DNA from: CAYQTE01 sp964420285
Lineage (GTDB): Bacteria > Planctomycetota > Phycisphaerae > Tepidisphaerales > Tepidisphaeraceae
Length of the DNA: 50,767 nucleotides
NCBI GenBank assembly: GCA_964420285.1
Contig: CAYQTE010000033.1
Location: forward strand, 1 to 50,767
Reading direction: 5' to 3'
A model generated the notes under the pieces. That model did no database searches. It was not told the origin of the DNA and saw only the letters and a program-made list of their open reading frames with translations. Position numbers and translations under genes: made by a program. Numbering within the stretch: the stretch's first letter is position 1; each line of letters starts with the position of its first letter. Positions 1 through 8,993 of this stretch are shown here, in pieces.

Positions 1-13
1 TTGCGGCCGATCG

Positions 14-664
14 CTATTGATCCACCGTTCCGGGCGCGGTGGTGTCCTTGAGATCCCAGGGGTCCAGGGCGCCGAAGGCGTCGGCGGGGAGCATGGTTTG
101 GACGTGCATGTCCAGCATCAGGTAGTTTGAGCCGTAATTCATGCCATGACGGTACTTTTCGACCAGGCGGTCGAAGTCGCCGGGTTCCATGTAGTAGTCT
201 TTTTCCGTGCTCACCTTTTCGCCCATGATGATGACCTGGTCGGGGGTCAGGCCGTGCAGGGAGTACATCGTGGACCAGTATTTGATCTGATGATCGCGCA
301 AGTGATCGTTCAGGATGTAGGAATGCTGAAACCAGGGCTCCGGGTCGTTGGGGCAGAGGAGGATGGGAGGAGAATCCTGCTGGAAGACGATGAACGGCCA
401 GACGTCGTGGTATTTGGGGGCCAAGTCGGTGGCGGAGGCGCCCATGTCAGGCGGAAAGAGGAAGCCGTTCCATTCATTGGAATAACCCAGCAGCGCCATG
501 CCCACCTGACGCTGGTTGGACATGCATTGCACCTGCATGGCCTGACCCCGGGCCCGCCCCAGCGCGGGCAGCAACAGCCCCATCAGCAGCGTGATGATTC
601 CCATCACGACGATCAGCTCGACCAGCGTAAAGCCCCGAGAGCGAAATGCGATCTGTCCACGCAT
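14..664 (-). CDS. prepilin-type N-terminal cleavage/methylation protein
   Basis: A type II secretion or type IV pilin-like protein of about 216 residues. The N-terminus is a short basic leader ending in Gly, then FTLVELIVVMGII and a hydrophobic helix (LLMGLLLPALGRAR), the class III signal cut by prepilin peptidase, with Glu at +5. The rest is a globular head rich in aromatic residues, ending with a YLMLDMHVQTM segment like the terminal strand of planctomycete prepilin-like proteins. I chose the ATG at 664 because AGGGG lies just upstream; a start at 712 would add 16 unlikely residues. It follows two envelope-type genes on the same strand by 68 bases. The family call is firm; its exact role (pseudopilin or surface protein) is not known. 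Confidence 0.85.
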   Translation of the reverse strand: MRGQIAFRSRGFTLVELIVVMGIITLLMGLLLPALGRARGQAMQVQCMSNQRQVGMALLGYSNEWNGFLFPPDMGASATDLAPKYHDVWPFIVFQQDSPPILLCPNDPEPWFQHSYILNDHLRDHQIKYWSTMYSLHGLTPDQVIIMGEKVSTEKDYYMEPGDFDRLVEKYRHGMNYGSNYLMLDMHVQTMLPADAFGALDPWDLKDTTAPGTVDQ

Positions 665-732
665 GTGTACCCCTGACCTTCCTCGGCCGTAACCCGCCGA
701 TTGCGACTCCAACGCCGCAAACCGAACAATCG

Positions 733-1704
733 CTAATTGCCCGGCGTGGCCGGCGCGGCGGGTTTAGCCGGCGTCGCGGGCTTGGCGGGAGTGGCCGGTT
801 TGGCCGGGGTCGTGGGCTTGGGCGTCGCGGGCTTGCCGGCCGGTTCAATCGACGCCAGCCACGCATTGGAGCGAGCCAGCGTGCCATCCTCGGTCCGCAG
901 CGCCTTGGCGATGCCTTCAGCGCCGATCACGTAATCCTCGTTGGTTGTCGCCGACAGAAAGATCTCGCGGAACACGGCCTCGGCCTCCTTGCCTTTGTCG
1001 GCCGCCAAAAGAATGTTGGCATAGCCGCCCCGATCGGCCAGTTTTGTGGTCTTAGTGGACCAGGTCTGGATCAGGGTATCCCAGACCTTGGTGTCGATGG
1101 TGACACTCTTGAGAATGGGATCGGCGACATTGGCTGGGGCGATCGACCCGGCCGGGTCCGCCGGCGCGCTGGCGGCCGACTGTTCGTTCCTGAACTTACG
1201 CGCGATATCCGGATCGGTTGAGCGTACTTTGGCCAGGCATTGGGCCAGCAGATCGACTGCCTTGGTGGTATCGTGGTAGGCGCAGGCGTTGTAATAGCTC
1301 TTGGCGGCGGCCAGGGCTTCGTCGGGCTTGTTCTGCGACAGCAGCGTTTGCGCCCGGATTTCAAGGAGCGGCGTGATGGCGGTGGTTTCGGGTCGGTTTT
1401 CGATTCCGAGCATCGACAGGTCCATCACATCGTCGTAGCGCTTGGCCTTTTGCAGATCGGGAAGCCAGGTCTGCCACAGGTTGGCCGACACCCAACCACT
1501 CTTGATCCCGGCGCGCAGGTTTGCGGTTCCCTCATCGATTCCCGCGGGATTGGAACCGGAAAGATCGGCTGAGATTTGAGAAATTTCCGCGTTGGACGGC
1601 GTGGCGGCACGAACGGCCGTGGCGGAAACAAGCAGTGCCAGCGCGACGGATGCCGTGCAGAGGCCCGATATTTTGCGATGATGATTGTTCATGGTTCGTT
1701 CCAT
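733..1704 (-). CDS. secreted helical-repeat protein with Pro/Ala/Lys-rich tail
   Basis: A protein of 323 residues with a signal peptide (basic start, hydrophobic LCTASVALALLVSATAV, Ala-rich cleavage zone around residue 33). The middle is alpha-helical with TPR-like spacing (segments around residues 75-160 such as ALAAAKSYYNACAYHDTTKAVDLLAQCLAK), suggesting an exported scaffold. Residues about 290-323 are a low-complexity tail of repeated PAKPAT units. An in-frame ATG at 1692 (MNNHHRK) is an alternative start. It lies between the prepilin-like gene and a single-pass membrane protein that is also Pro/Ala-rich, so the three may share a transcript. No enzymatic motif is visible and I do not recognise a named family. 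Confidence 0.72.
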   Translation of the reverse strand: MERTMNNHHRKISGLCTASVALALLVSATAVRAATPSNAEISQISADLSGSNPAGIDEGTANLRAGIKSGWVSANLWQTWLPDLQKAKRYDDVMDLSMLGIENRPETTAITPLLEIRAQTLLSQNKPDEALAAAKSYYNACAYHDTTKAVDLLAQCLAKVRSTDPDIARKFRNEQSAASAPADPAGSIAPANVADPILKSVTIDTKVWDTLIQTWSTKTTKLADRGGYANILLAADKGKEAEAVFREIFLSATTNEDYVIGAEGIAKALRTEDGTLARSNAWLASIEPAGKPATPKPTTPAKPATPAKPATPAKPAAPATPGN

Positions 1705-1707
1705 TTT

Positions 1708-1724
1708 TCACTGATCTTCAGTGA
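1708..1724. promoter_or_regulatory. perfect 7-bp palindrome just upstream of a start codon
   Basis: TCACTGA and TCAGTGA are separated by three bases and lie 3 bases upstream of the 1704 start codon. On the leftward mRNA this would form a tight hairpin next to the ribosome entry site; as DNA it could be a repressor site. Function is inferred only from position and symmetry. Confidence 0.35.
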
Positions 1725-1753
1725 GTGATTCCTCAACAAGTTGGCACCGGGCT

Positions 1754-2467
1754 TCAGGGTTGCCCGGCGGCTGCGGGGGTTGAGCCGTTTATCAAGAGCG
1801 GAGCGGGCAGAGCCACCGCTTTGCCGTTGGCCGCGGCCGGTGGTGGCAGTGCGATTGCGACGCGCCTCAGCGGTACGATCGGCAGGGTATCGCCTGTGGG
1901 GTCGGGGATTTGAGCCAGGGCGCGTTGGCGGAGGGTTGCGGTGGCGGGGTCAACGACCGTGCGATTCGATCCTGACGCCGCCGGCTTGGGCGTGGCGGGC
2001 TTGGGTGTGGCGGGTTTGGGTGCGGCAGTGGCGACGGTGGAGTTGCTCAGGACGACAGGAGTGGGGATGGCGGTGGGCTTGCCATTGGCGGCGGCGGGCG
2101 GCGGCAGTGCGATGGCGACGCGCCGCAGAGGCGCCAGAGCCTGCGTGTCGCCGGCGGGATCGGGGATCTGCGCCAGAGCCCGCTGTCGAGCGGCCTTGGC
2201 CGCGTCGTCCAGAACAAAGCCAGTGGGCTTGCGTGCCGCGGGGGCGGGCTTGGGAGCGGCGGGCACCAGCATGTCGTATCTTTCCACTGGGCCCGAGGCG
2301 CCGCTCTTGGCAGGCAGCTTGACAACCGTCGTTGTGGTGTATCTGGCGATCATCCAGACGATGGCGCCGAAAAGGATAAGCACGATAGTCCCGCCGACGA
2401 CAAGCGCGCCGACGGAATGTGGCGTACGGCCAACAACCGTGGACGCATCACTGCGTTTGTATTCCAT
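1754..2467 (-). CDS. single-pass membrane protein with duplicated Pro/Ala-rich module
   Basis: A 237-residue protein with a short cytoplasmic N-terminus, one transmembrane helix at about residues 21-42 (ALVVGGTIVLILFGAIVWMIA) and an extracytoplasmic Pro/Ala-rich domain. Residues about 92-140 and 178-225 are copies of one module (RQRALAQIPDP, GDT, LRRVAIALPPPAAANGK), joined by a linker of PATPK repeats. An SD-like GGGAGA precedes the ATG. It sits 49 bases upstream of the helical-repeat gene on the same strand. The function is unknown; a wall-spanning or linker role is only a guess from composition. Confidence 0.72.
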   Translation of the reverse strand: MEYKRSDASTVVGRTPHSVGALVVGGTIVLILFGAIVWMIARYTTTTVVKLPAKSGASGPVERYDMLVPAAPKPAPAARKPTGFVLDDAAKAARQRALAQIPDPAGDTQALAPLRRVAIALPPPAAANGKPTAIPTPVVLSNSTVATAAPKPATPKPATPKPAASGSNRTVVDPATATLRQRALAQIPDPTGDTLPIVPLRRVAIALPPPAAANGKAVALPAPLLINGSTPAAAGQP

Positions 2468-2713
2468 GAAGTCTCCCGCCAGACTCCGCCAGAACAGGCC
2501 GGAATATATTGTTTATTGAGACCGGCCAATGATTCTACGAAACAACTGGTATCTTGCAAGCTTAATCTGCCGATGCGACAAGATTTATTGCGGCGCTAAC
2601 CAACGCAGTGTCCCCGGCACGCGAAGAGGGTCGGGCTGAGTGGGAATTTGAACGCCAGGATCATCTTTCGCCGGCCCCTTGCATCGCCGTTTGCGCGCGC
2701 CAATGATGCCTGC

Positions 2714-3727
2714 ATGACACAGTCCATGACCGATTGGCGCCGTCTGCACGGCGATTCCTTCCGCGGTCGTCGCGTTCTGGTGACCGGCGGCGCGGGGTTC
2801 ATCGGCTCGCACCTGGCCATGGCCCTGAACGAACTGGGGGCGACGGTTATCGTGATCGACGACCTGTCCGGCGGCGGCGATCCGGCCGATCTGCCTGCGG
2901 CGGTCACGTTCGTCCGCGGGTCGATTCTCGACACCGAGCTTCTGGCGAAGCTGACAGCCGGATGCGATCTGGTCTTTCACCAGGCGGCGTTGGGATCGGT
3001 GCCGCTGAGCGTGCAGCAGCCGCGGCGGTTTCACGAAGTGAACATCACCGGGACGTTCAACGTGCTGGAAGCCGCGAACAACAACCGCGTGCATCGGGTG
3101 ATGTTCGCCGCCAGCAGCAGTGCGTACGGCGACAGCGAGACGGTGCCCAAGATCGAAACGATGCCGCCGCGAGCCCGCAGCCCGTACGCCGCGACCAAGG
3201 CGGCCGGGGAGGCGCTTCTGTCGGCGTTTGCGGCGTGTTACCCGGTGGACACGGTGTCGCTGCGCTATTTCAACATTTTCGGGCCGAGGCAGAATGCCAA
3301 CAGTGCCTACGCCGCCGTTATTGCCGCCTTTGCCAGCGCCATGCTGGCCGGCAAGGCGCCGGTCATTTATGGCGACGGCGAGCAATCCCGCGATTTTACA
3401 TATGTGGATAACGCCGTTCACGCCAATCTGCTGGCCGGGGCGTATCCCGGCCGGCTCGACGGCGTGGTCTTGAACGTGGCGATCGGGCAGCGCACCAGCG
3501 TGAACGAACTGGCCCGCGATGCGGCGGACATTTTGCACCGGCCGGATTTGAAGCCCGTTTATCAGCCTCCGCGAGCCGGCGATGTGCGTCATTCGCTGGC
3601 GGACCTGTCGCTGACGCAGAAAACACTGGGCTACAAACCGCTGGTGGAATTCCGGCCGGGTCTGGAGCGGACGCTGGCGTGGTACGGCGCTGCGCGAGAG
3701 ACTGGATCAGTAGAGAGTAGAAAGTAG
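2714..3727 (+). CDS. NAD-dependent sugar-nucleotide epimerase/dehydratase (extended SDR)
   Basis: An extended short-chain dehydrogenase acting on nucleotide sugars, in the UDP-glucose 4-epimerase/WbpP-like group. From the ATG at 2714 the Rossmann motif GGAGFIG is at residues 25-31, an acidic NAD-ribose binder (VIDDLSGG) at 48-55, the Ser-rich strand SSSAYG at 134-139 and the catalytic pair Y158/K162 (YAATK). The fingerprints LRYFNIFGPRQ and YGDGEQSRDFTYVDN are present. Length (337 residues) fits the family. TTG at 2648 would give a poor 22-residue extension and ATG 2726 is also possible. The stop lies one base before the membrane glycosyltransferase start, so the pair is probably one operon for envelope glycan synthesis. 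Exact sugar specificity cannot be read. Confidence 0.9.
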   Translation: MTQSMTDWRRLHGDSFRGRRVLVTGGAGFIGSHLAMALNELGATVIVIDDLSGGGDPADLPAAVTFVRGSILDTELLAKLTAGCDLVFHQAALGSVPLSVQQPRRFHEVNITGTFNVLEAANNNRVHRVMFAASSSAYGDSETVPKIETMPPRARSPYAATKAAGEALLSAFAACYPVDTVSLRYFNIFGPRQNANSAYAAVIAAFASAMLAGKAPVIYGDGEQSRDFTYVDNAVHANLLAGAYPGRLDGVVLNVAIGQRTSVNELARDAADILHRPDLKPVYQPPRAGDVRHSLADLSLTQKTLGYKPLVEFRPGLERTLAWYGAARETGSVESRK

Positions 3728-3728
3728 A

Positions 3729-5828
3729 GTGCAGAGGAGGCCAAGTATCGCGAGCAGACGTCTACCGACTGGGTGGGGGCCGGTGCTGGTCATGGGCGGC
3801 GTGTCGCTGCTCTTGGCGGCGCTTATTGTTGCCTGCGGGCCGCCGGATGCGATCTGGTCATTTGTCGGCGGATTCATCTTGTTGGTTCCGTTGGCGGTGG
3901 CGGTGGTCGCCTCGGCCATTGCGGCGGCATGGCCGATCGTGCGTCGCATCGTACCGGATGAGCCGCTGTCACTGCGGATAGCCACCAGCGGAGCGTTGGG
4001 ACTTGGGTTACAGGGGTTTCTGGTTCTGGGTGTCGGCCTGGCGGGGTGGATCAATCACGCGACGGCCGTTGCTATTGTCTTGATACCCGGCACGATCGGG
4101 GCGATTGATCTGCTGATTGCACATCGGCGGCGGTGTCGTGCGGATGGGTCGGCATGGCAATCTGCTGATGCGCGGAAGCCATCGCAGGCGGCGTGGATTC
4201 TTCTGGCGGTATCGCCCATAGCGGCCGTGTGCATTTGCGGCAGTGCGATGTTTCCCGGAATACTGTGGACTCCCGATCCGCTGCCGTACGATGTGACCAG
4301 CTATCACCTGCAAGTTCCGCGACAATGGTTTGACGCCGGGCGGATCACGCCGCTGAAGGAAAATATTTTCAGCTACTTTCCGCACGGCGGCGAGACGCTG
4401 GATCTGCTGACGATGGAGATCGCCGGCGATCCGTGGGTCGGCATGTACGGCGCGCAGTTTCTGTCGCTGTTCGAGACGGCGCTGATGCTGGCAGCGATCT
4501 GGGGCGGGGTGATGGCGATTGCCAAGACGCACGGCGCAATGGATCCGCACCGGGCCACTCTGGCGGCGGCTCTTGCGACGCTTACGGCGGCAAGCGTGCC
4601 GTGGATCGCCATGCTTTCCTGCGTGGCGTATATCGAAAGCCTGATGCTGCTGCACACGGCGGCGGCGACGGTGTGGGCGCTGCTGGCCGCGACGCCGGGA
4701 AAAGGGCGGTGGCGATACGCTGTGTTGGCGGGGGCATGTGCCGGACTGGCGTGCGGTACGAAATACACGGCCGTGGCGATGACGTTGATTCCGCTGGCGG
4801 CGGCCGTGGCGGCGGCGATGTGGCGCGGCCGGGCGTTGCGGCTGGATGTTTGTTACAGGCGGATGGTCAGAGTGCCGGCCGTACTGTTGCTCAGCGGGGC
4901 CGTGGTGTTCTCGCCGTGGCTGATCCGCAACCTCGTCTGGGCCGGCAATCCGATTTTTCCGGTGGCGCTGCACAAACTGGGCAGCCACAATCTCACGGCC
5001 GCACAGGTGGAGCGATTCGAGGTTGCACACGCGCCGCGGGGTGATCAGGCGACGCTGGCGGGGCGGGGAAGGTCGCTGGCCGACCAGGTTCTCTTTTGGT
5101 GGCAATACGGCTACCTGCTGGTGCCGCTGGGATTTGCGGCGGCATTTGCGCGCATTCGGCATCCCACCGGCGCGTTTTTCGGCGTGGTCACGATCTCAAT
5201 CGCGGTCGTCTGGCTTTTCTTCACGCATCTGGAAGGGCGGTTCTTCGTCCCGATGATTCCAACCGCCGCATTGGCAGGCGGGGCATGGATGGTCCAATCG
5301 CCGTTGCGCGGCCGGGTGATCGTGGCGATCGCCGCGATCGCGACGGCAGTGTCGTTCGCAATCGGATTGTCGATTCTGTTGACGCAATTTGTCCGCCAAG
5401 CCCAGCCGGGTCGGCAATCGCTCTATTTTGTGGTTATGCAGGATCACTCCAGGCAGTTGACCGAAGTGAATCTCGAGCTTGAGCCGGTGGCCGAACGGGT
5501 CGCCCAGGGCGATTTCAAGCTCGCCCTGATCGGCAACGCCGCGGCATTCCGCTATCCGATGCCGTCGAGCCATCTCCTTTACCGCGACGTGTTTGACGTG
5601 AACATTCCGGCGGGCGTCAGTCTCATCGACGGCTGGCTGGGTCAAAGCGTCCAGTCGCTTCGCCGAGAAGGGTATTGGGTGGACATCGATCTGGGAGAAC
5701 TGGGCCGGCTCTCGGAGCACTATCGCAATCTGCCGGCGCCGGACGTTAACCAAATCGAAACATTGGCTCGCGAGGACGTGGCGCACCGGTCCGGGTATGT
5801 GCTGCTGCCGCCGCTGGCACCCAATTGA
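3729..5828 (+). CDS. multi-pass membrane glycosyltransferase (GT-C type, ArnT/PMT-like)
   Basis: A 699-residue polytopic membrane protein with roughly ten or more hydrophobic helices. After the first helices an extracytoplasmic loop at about residues 180-215 carries TPDPLPYDVTSYHLQVPRQW, resembling the Asp-containing first loop (D..YH) of lipid-linked-sugar glycosyltransferases, and FPHGGETLDLL follows. The last 130 residues are mostly hydrophilic, as expected for an extracytoplasmic C-terminal domain. The GTG start at 3729 nearly abuts the epimerase stop; ATG 3792 is an in-frame alternative. It probably transfers a sugar made by the upstream pathway from a lipid carrier; donor and acceptor are unknown. 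Confidence 0.75.
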   Translation: MQRRPSIASRRLPTGWGPVLVMGGVSLLLAALIVACGPPDAIWSFVGGFILLVPLAVAVVASAIAAAWPIVRRIVPDEPLSLRIATSGALGLGLQGFLVLGVGLAGWINHATAVAIVLIPGTIGAIDLLIAHRRRCRADGSAWQSADARKPSQAAWILLAVSPIAAVCICGSAMFPGILWTPDPLPYDVTSYHLQVPRQWFDAGRITPLKENIFSYFPHGGETLDLLTMEIAGDPWVGMYGAQFLSLFETALMLAAIWGGVMAIAKTHGAMDPHRATLAAALATLTAASVPWIAMLSCVAYIESLMLLHTAAATVWALLAATPGKGRWRYAVLAGACAGLACGTKYTAVAMTLIPLAAAVAAAMWRGRALRLDVCYRRMVRVPAVLLLSGAVVFSPWLIRNLVWAGNPIFPVALHKLGSHNLTAAQVERFEVAHAPRGDQATLAGRGRSLADQVLFWWQYGYLLVPLGFAAAFARIRHPTGAFFGVVTISIAVVWLFFTHLEGRFFVPMIPTAALAGGAWMVQSPLRGRVIVAIAAIATAVSFAIGLSILLTQFVRQAQPGRQSLYFVVMQDHSRQLTEVNLELEPVAERVAQGDFKLALIGNAAAFRYPMPSSHLLYRDVFDVNIPAGVSLIDGWLGQSVQSLRREGYWVDIDLGELGRLSEHYRNLPAPDVNQIETLAREDVAHRSGYVLLPPLAPN

Positions 5829-6150
5829 TTGCCGGGTGACAAATAATTTATTTTTCCCGTTGACATTTCACTTGAAGCAGAAAGTGGGAAGTATTAACTT
5901 GTGCGCGCCATCGTTTTGTGACGGTGACAATGGACGGCGGCGGAAAAGAACAGCGGTCATTCCCCATGCAGGGCAATCGGAACGGCTTCCCCCTTGGGTT
6001 TTCAGCGGGCAGCGACAATCTGACGGTGCGCGCCAATTTCGCGCACGGCAACTCGTCTGATAACCCAGCCTCAAGCCAATCGTCGGCGTCACCGGACGGT
6101 CGTACGGTTCCGATTGCGGCCTCTTCCGGCGACACCACACTCCATGGCCG
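5829..6150. other. non-coding stretch between glycosyltransferase and beta-helix gene
   Basis: The open frames here (for example 5918-6154 rightward) show no family resemblance and no good ribosome site. A TTGACA at 5860-5865 has no convincing -10 at proper spacing. I see nothing certain apart from the hairpin that starts at 6151. Confidence 0.4.
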
Positions 6151-6227
6151 GTAGGACGTGGAGCGGCTGTCGCTGTCGGCGACCGGATGCCGATAAGGGC
6201 GACGGATTGCTGCGCCACCAGTCCTAC
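6151..6227 (+). promoter_or_regulatory. structured leader (long nested hairpin) upstream of beta-helix gene
   Basis: Nested complementary segments are: GTAGGAC (6151-6157) with GTCCTAC (6221-6227); GTGG (6158-6161) with CCAC (6215-6218); GTCGC (6169-6173) with GCGAC (6199-6203); TCGGC (6176-6180) with GCCGA (6189-6193), closing an 8-base loop. The element ends 28 bases before the ATG of the secreted protein. This is compatible with a cis-acting RNA or RNA-level control, but I do not recognise it as a described riboswitch class. Confidence 0.45.
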
Positions 6228-6255
6228 AACACACACAGGCTAGAGGATTATTCCC

Positions 6256-8076
6256 ATGCCAGTTCCCGCAAGCTTGGTCAATCAGCTCGTTGTGATTTTC
6301 ATTTTGGCATCCGGAGCGGCCCGCATAGATGACTATGGGCCGTTCAACGTGTTCGCGCCGCCGTCTACGCCTCCGCCGGCCCAGACTGTGCAGAACAGCC
6401 CGACGGGCGTTCAGGTCACGCAATCCGGCACCATGGCCCCGGCGGCCGTTCACGTCGCATGGAGCGGTACGAATAATCCGCCGGCTACTGTCGATCAGCT
6501 CCCCCGCGTTACCTGGGATTTCGGCGACCCCGGATCGGCCCACAACACGGCCACTGGATTCAACGCCGCCCATCTCTATCTGAATGCCGGGACTTATACG
6601 ATCACTGAAAACATCACCGCCGCCGGCGCCGGACCCGGCGGCAATATCACTGTCCAGACCACCAGCGTCACCATTGCCGCTGACACCCGGCCGGCAGTTT
6701 ATGTCTCCAGCAGCACTGGTTCGGACACCAATCCCGGCACCGCTGATGCGCCGCTCAACACCATCGCCATGGCCGTGAGCAAATTCAACAGCGGGTCGGA
6801 GATGTTTCTCAAGGCCGGCGACACGTTCCCGCTGGCCACGTCCGTCAACCTGAGCGCGACGAATCAAGTTGTCCAGGTATACGGGGGCGGCGGGCACGCC
6901 ACGGTTCAGTGGAGCGGGGCAGCCAATGGAATGATTTTTGGAACCCAATCCACAACCGTTAACACCGTTGTACGCGATATCGACTTCACCGAGCCCAGTG
7001 GCGTGTCGCTTGCGCCATACTGCTTCGGCGGCTGCGGCAATAATCTCACTCTGGATGAATGCACGGCCACCGGTTCGGGCATCGGGTATCTCTCGACGTT
7101 CTCCGATGCCAAGGGCGCTGCAGGCGCCCTGATTCAGGATTGCAGCACCAACGGCATCGGCGCCTATTCCGTCTTCCTTGAGGGCTCCGATATCGCGATC
7201 CAGGGCTGCAATTTCGCCAACTCGACGGCCGAACATCTTCTTCGCGGCACTGGCGATCGCGTTGCCATCACCGGCAACATCCTGGCGAATCTGCAGGGCG
7301 GCGATGTCACCACCAGCAAGGACGCCATCAGCCCGCAGGGCGGCAGCTTCTGGACCATCGCCGAAAATGATATCGGCGACGGCGGACCGGTCACCTTCGG
7401 CCCCATCGCCACCGCCCAGGCCTGGGCCAGCGGAAATCTCCCGACCATCAGTTGGTGCGTCTATGAAGCCAACACCTGTTCCGTCCCGCTCAACATCGCG
7501 CCCGGAACACTCCATCTCCTGGCTCGCAACAACACCATCACGCAGAATGGCAACAACTGCGTTAACTTCGAGGCGCCCGCCAACGGCACTTATCCCAACG
7601 GGCAGCAGGTAACGCTCAACGCCCAGGACATCCAGATACTCTTCAACACTCTCAGCAATACCGGCAACAATGCCGCCACAGGTGCGGCCCTCAAGTCGTT
7701 CAGCGGATTCGGCACCGGAGCCGTCTTCTATGGCAATACCTTTTCCGCCCCCAGCCTGTCCATCGGGGACTATTTCGCGGCCGAAATGAAGATCCTCGAT
7801 TCCGACCTCAGCGGATTCGCCACGATCGGCGGCAACGTCTGGTCGCAGCCGGCGGCCACCGATTACCATCTTGGCAATGGCGCGCTGTTCTATGTCGGAA
7901 ACACCGACGGCGTCTGGACCAGTTTTCTCACGCTCGCTCAGTGGAACGCCCAGGCGAAGGCCACCGTTCCCGATGTTGTGGGTCAGGCCAATCCGGTTCC
8001 GGTTCCCGCCGGCGTGTTTGTGGACGATTCGGGCACCGCCCGAACGGCCACAAGCAGTCCGGGAGCGTCGCAGTAA
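6256..8076 (+). CDS. secreted PKD-domain / right-handed beta-helix protein
   Basis: A 606-residue exported protein. A hydrophobic N-terminus (about residues 5-22) acts as signal or anchor. Residues about 60-150 resemble a PKD domain (VTWDFGDPGSA, then HLYLNAGTYTITENIT). From about 155 on there is a beta-helix: the YVSSSTGSDTNPGTADAPLNTIAMA entry motif common in pectate-lyase-like parallel beta-helix proteins, followed by many short Asn/Gly-rich turns (NNTITQNGNN, FNTLSNTGNN). No catalytic residues can be assigned. It is preceded by a hairpin leader and followed by a convergent gene 13 bases away. A role in polysaccharide binding or cleavage is inferred from the fold. Confidence 0.82.
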   Translation: MPVPASLVNQLVVIFILASGAARIDDYGPFNVFAPPSTPPPAQTVQNSPTGVQVTQSGTMAPAAVHVAWSGTNNPPATVDQLPRVTWDFGDPGSAHNTATGFNAAHLYLNAGTYTITENITAAGAGPGGNITVQTTSVTIAADTRPAVYVSSSTGSDTNPGTADAPLNTIAMAVSKFNSGSEMFLKAGDTFPLATSVNLSATNQVVQVYGGGGHATVQWSGAANGMIFGTQSTTVNTVVRDIDFTEPSGVSLAPYCFGGCGNNLTLDECTATGSGIGYLSTFSDAKGAAGALIQDCSTNGIGAYSVFLEGSDIAIQGCNFANSTAEHLLRGTGDRVAITGNILANLQGGDVTTSKDAISPQGGSFWTIAENDIGDGGPVTFGPIATAQAWASGNLPTISWCVYEANTCSVPLNIAPGTLHLLARNNTITQNGNNCVNFEAPANGTYPNGQQVTLNAQDIQILFNTLSNTGNNAATGAALKSFSGFGTGAVFYGNTFSAPSLSIGDYFAAEMKILDSDLSGFATIGGNVWSQPAATDYHLGNGALFYVGNTDGVWTSFLTLAQWNAQAKATVPDVVGQANPVPVPAGVFVDDSGTARTATSSPGASQ

Positions 8077-8089
8077 CTGACGATCGAAA

Positions 8090-8974
8090 TCAGCGAGCCA
8101 CCAGCGGCCGCAACGCGATCTCCACGCCCAGCGTATGCCGCTGGTCGGGGTCGAGTTGGATGGCGTTGGGCCCGACGTTGGCGCTTTCGACGCAGAGCAT
8201 GTTCGGCCACTCGTCGTTGCCGAAATCGGGCATGGCTTTTGCCTTGTCGATCCAGGGATTCCAGACCACCGTCGATTGCGAACCGGTTTTGGCCACGCTG
8301 ACCGAGCGCTGCCAGCCGGGATCATGGACCGTGCAGGTGGCGGGGGTGTTGAGGTAGACGCGATCGGTTTCGGCCGTGATGCGGATCGGATCGGGCGAGC
8401 CGGGCATGTCGCGCGTGCCGCCGACTTTGTCGATGTAGGGCGTCTTTTGCAGGCCGTCGATGGAAATCTGCCGCACGTCGCTGACGGCCAGATAAGTGTG
8501 CAGGGCTTCCTCAAATGTAAATGGTTCGCGGCCAGCGTTGTGGACGGTGAGCTCCATCGTCAGCGACGCCGAGGCCTTGATGCGGAAGGCCAGGTCGAAC
8601 GGGTGCGGCCAGATGGCCAGCGTGAGGGCGTCGCTGGTGATGGTCAGCGTGATCTCCGATTCGCCGGCCGGGTCGCAGTGGAACTCCTTTACGGTCCAGG
8701 GCATGGTGCGGACGAAGCCATGTTGGCCAAGTGTTGACTTGCCGAACCAGGGGAAGATGACCGGCACTCCGCCGCGGATGGGTTTGTCGGCCTCGAAGGC
8801 GCTCTTGGCGCTCACGAACAAAAGCGGATGGCCGCCCGTGGGATCGAACCTCGTGACGTGAGCGCCGTGCAGGAAAACGTCCGCCAGGGCGCCCGAGGGC
8901 GTGAGGCGATGGAAAGGAAGAGTGCCGTGCCAGAGCGGAGCTGGCGATTTTGACGGTTGCGATGTGGGGTTCAT
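8090..8974 (-). CDS. D-hexose-6-phosphate mutarotase (aldose 1-epimerase family)
   Basis: A 294-residue YeaD-like mutarotase that interconverts anomers of hexose 6-phosphates. Family landmarks are the early FDPTGGHPLLFVSAKSAF segment, IRGGVPVIFPWFG (binding of the sugar phosphate), the beta-sandwich core, FTFEEALHTYLAVSD with a conserved Glu/His region, and the late VVWNPWIDKAKAMPDFG motif. AGGAAG lies 10 or so bases upstream of the ATG. It is the last gene of a leftward trio, 19 bases after the glycosyltransferase. The family assignment is strong; its pairing with a glycosyltransferase is probably a local operon effect. Confidence 0.9.
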   Translation of the reverse strand: MNPTSQPSKSPAPLWHGTLPFHRLTPSGALADVFLHGAHVTRFDPTGGHPLLFVSAKSAFEADKPIRGGVPVIFPWFGKSTLGQHGFVRTMPWTVKEFHCDPAGESEITLTITSDALTLAIWPHPFDLAFRIKASASLTMELTVHNAGREPFTFEEALHTYLAVSDVRQISIDGLQKTPYIDKVGGTRDMPGSPDPIRITAETDRVYLNTPATCTVHDPGWQRSVSVAKTGSQSTVVWNPWIDKAKAMPDFGNDEWPNMLCVESANVGPNAIQLDPDQRHTLGVEIALRPLVAR

Positions 8975-8993
8975 GGCGGATCACTTCCTTTTT

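Noticed and set aside
733..860. CRISPR-like short repeats in the gene end
   Set aside because: The repeats encode PAKPAT units in frame; no spacers or uniform repeat length.
474..887. Arg/Pro-rich frame on the minus strand across two genes
   Set aside because: It is a shadow of the prepilin-like and helical-repeat genes, with biased composition and no ribosome site.
5860..5897. TTGACA with a TATTAA downstream as a promoter of the beta-helix gene
   Set aside because: Spacing is about 26 bases, too long for a sigma70-type promoter.
5848..8514. Very long minus-strand open frame under the beta-helix gene
   Set aside because: Antisense to a clear PKD/beta-helix protein and to the mutarotase in another frame; a result of high GC, without protein-like motifs.
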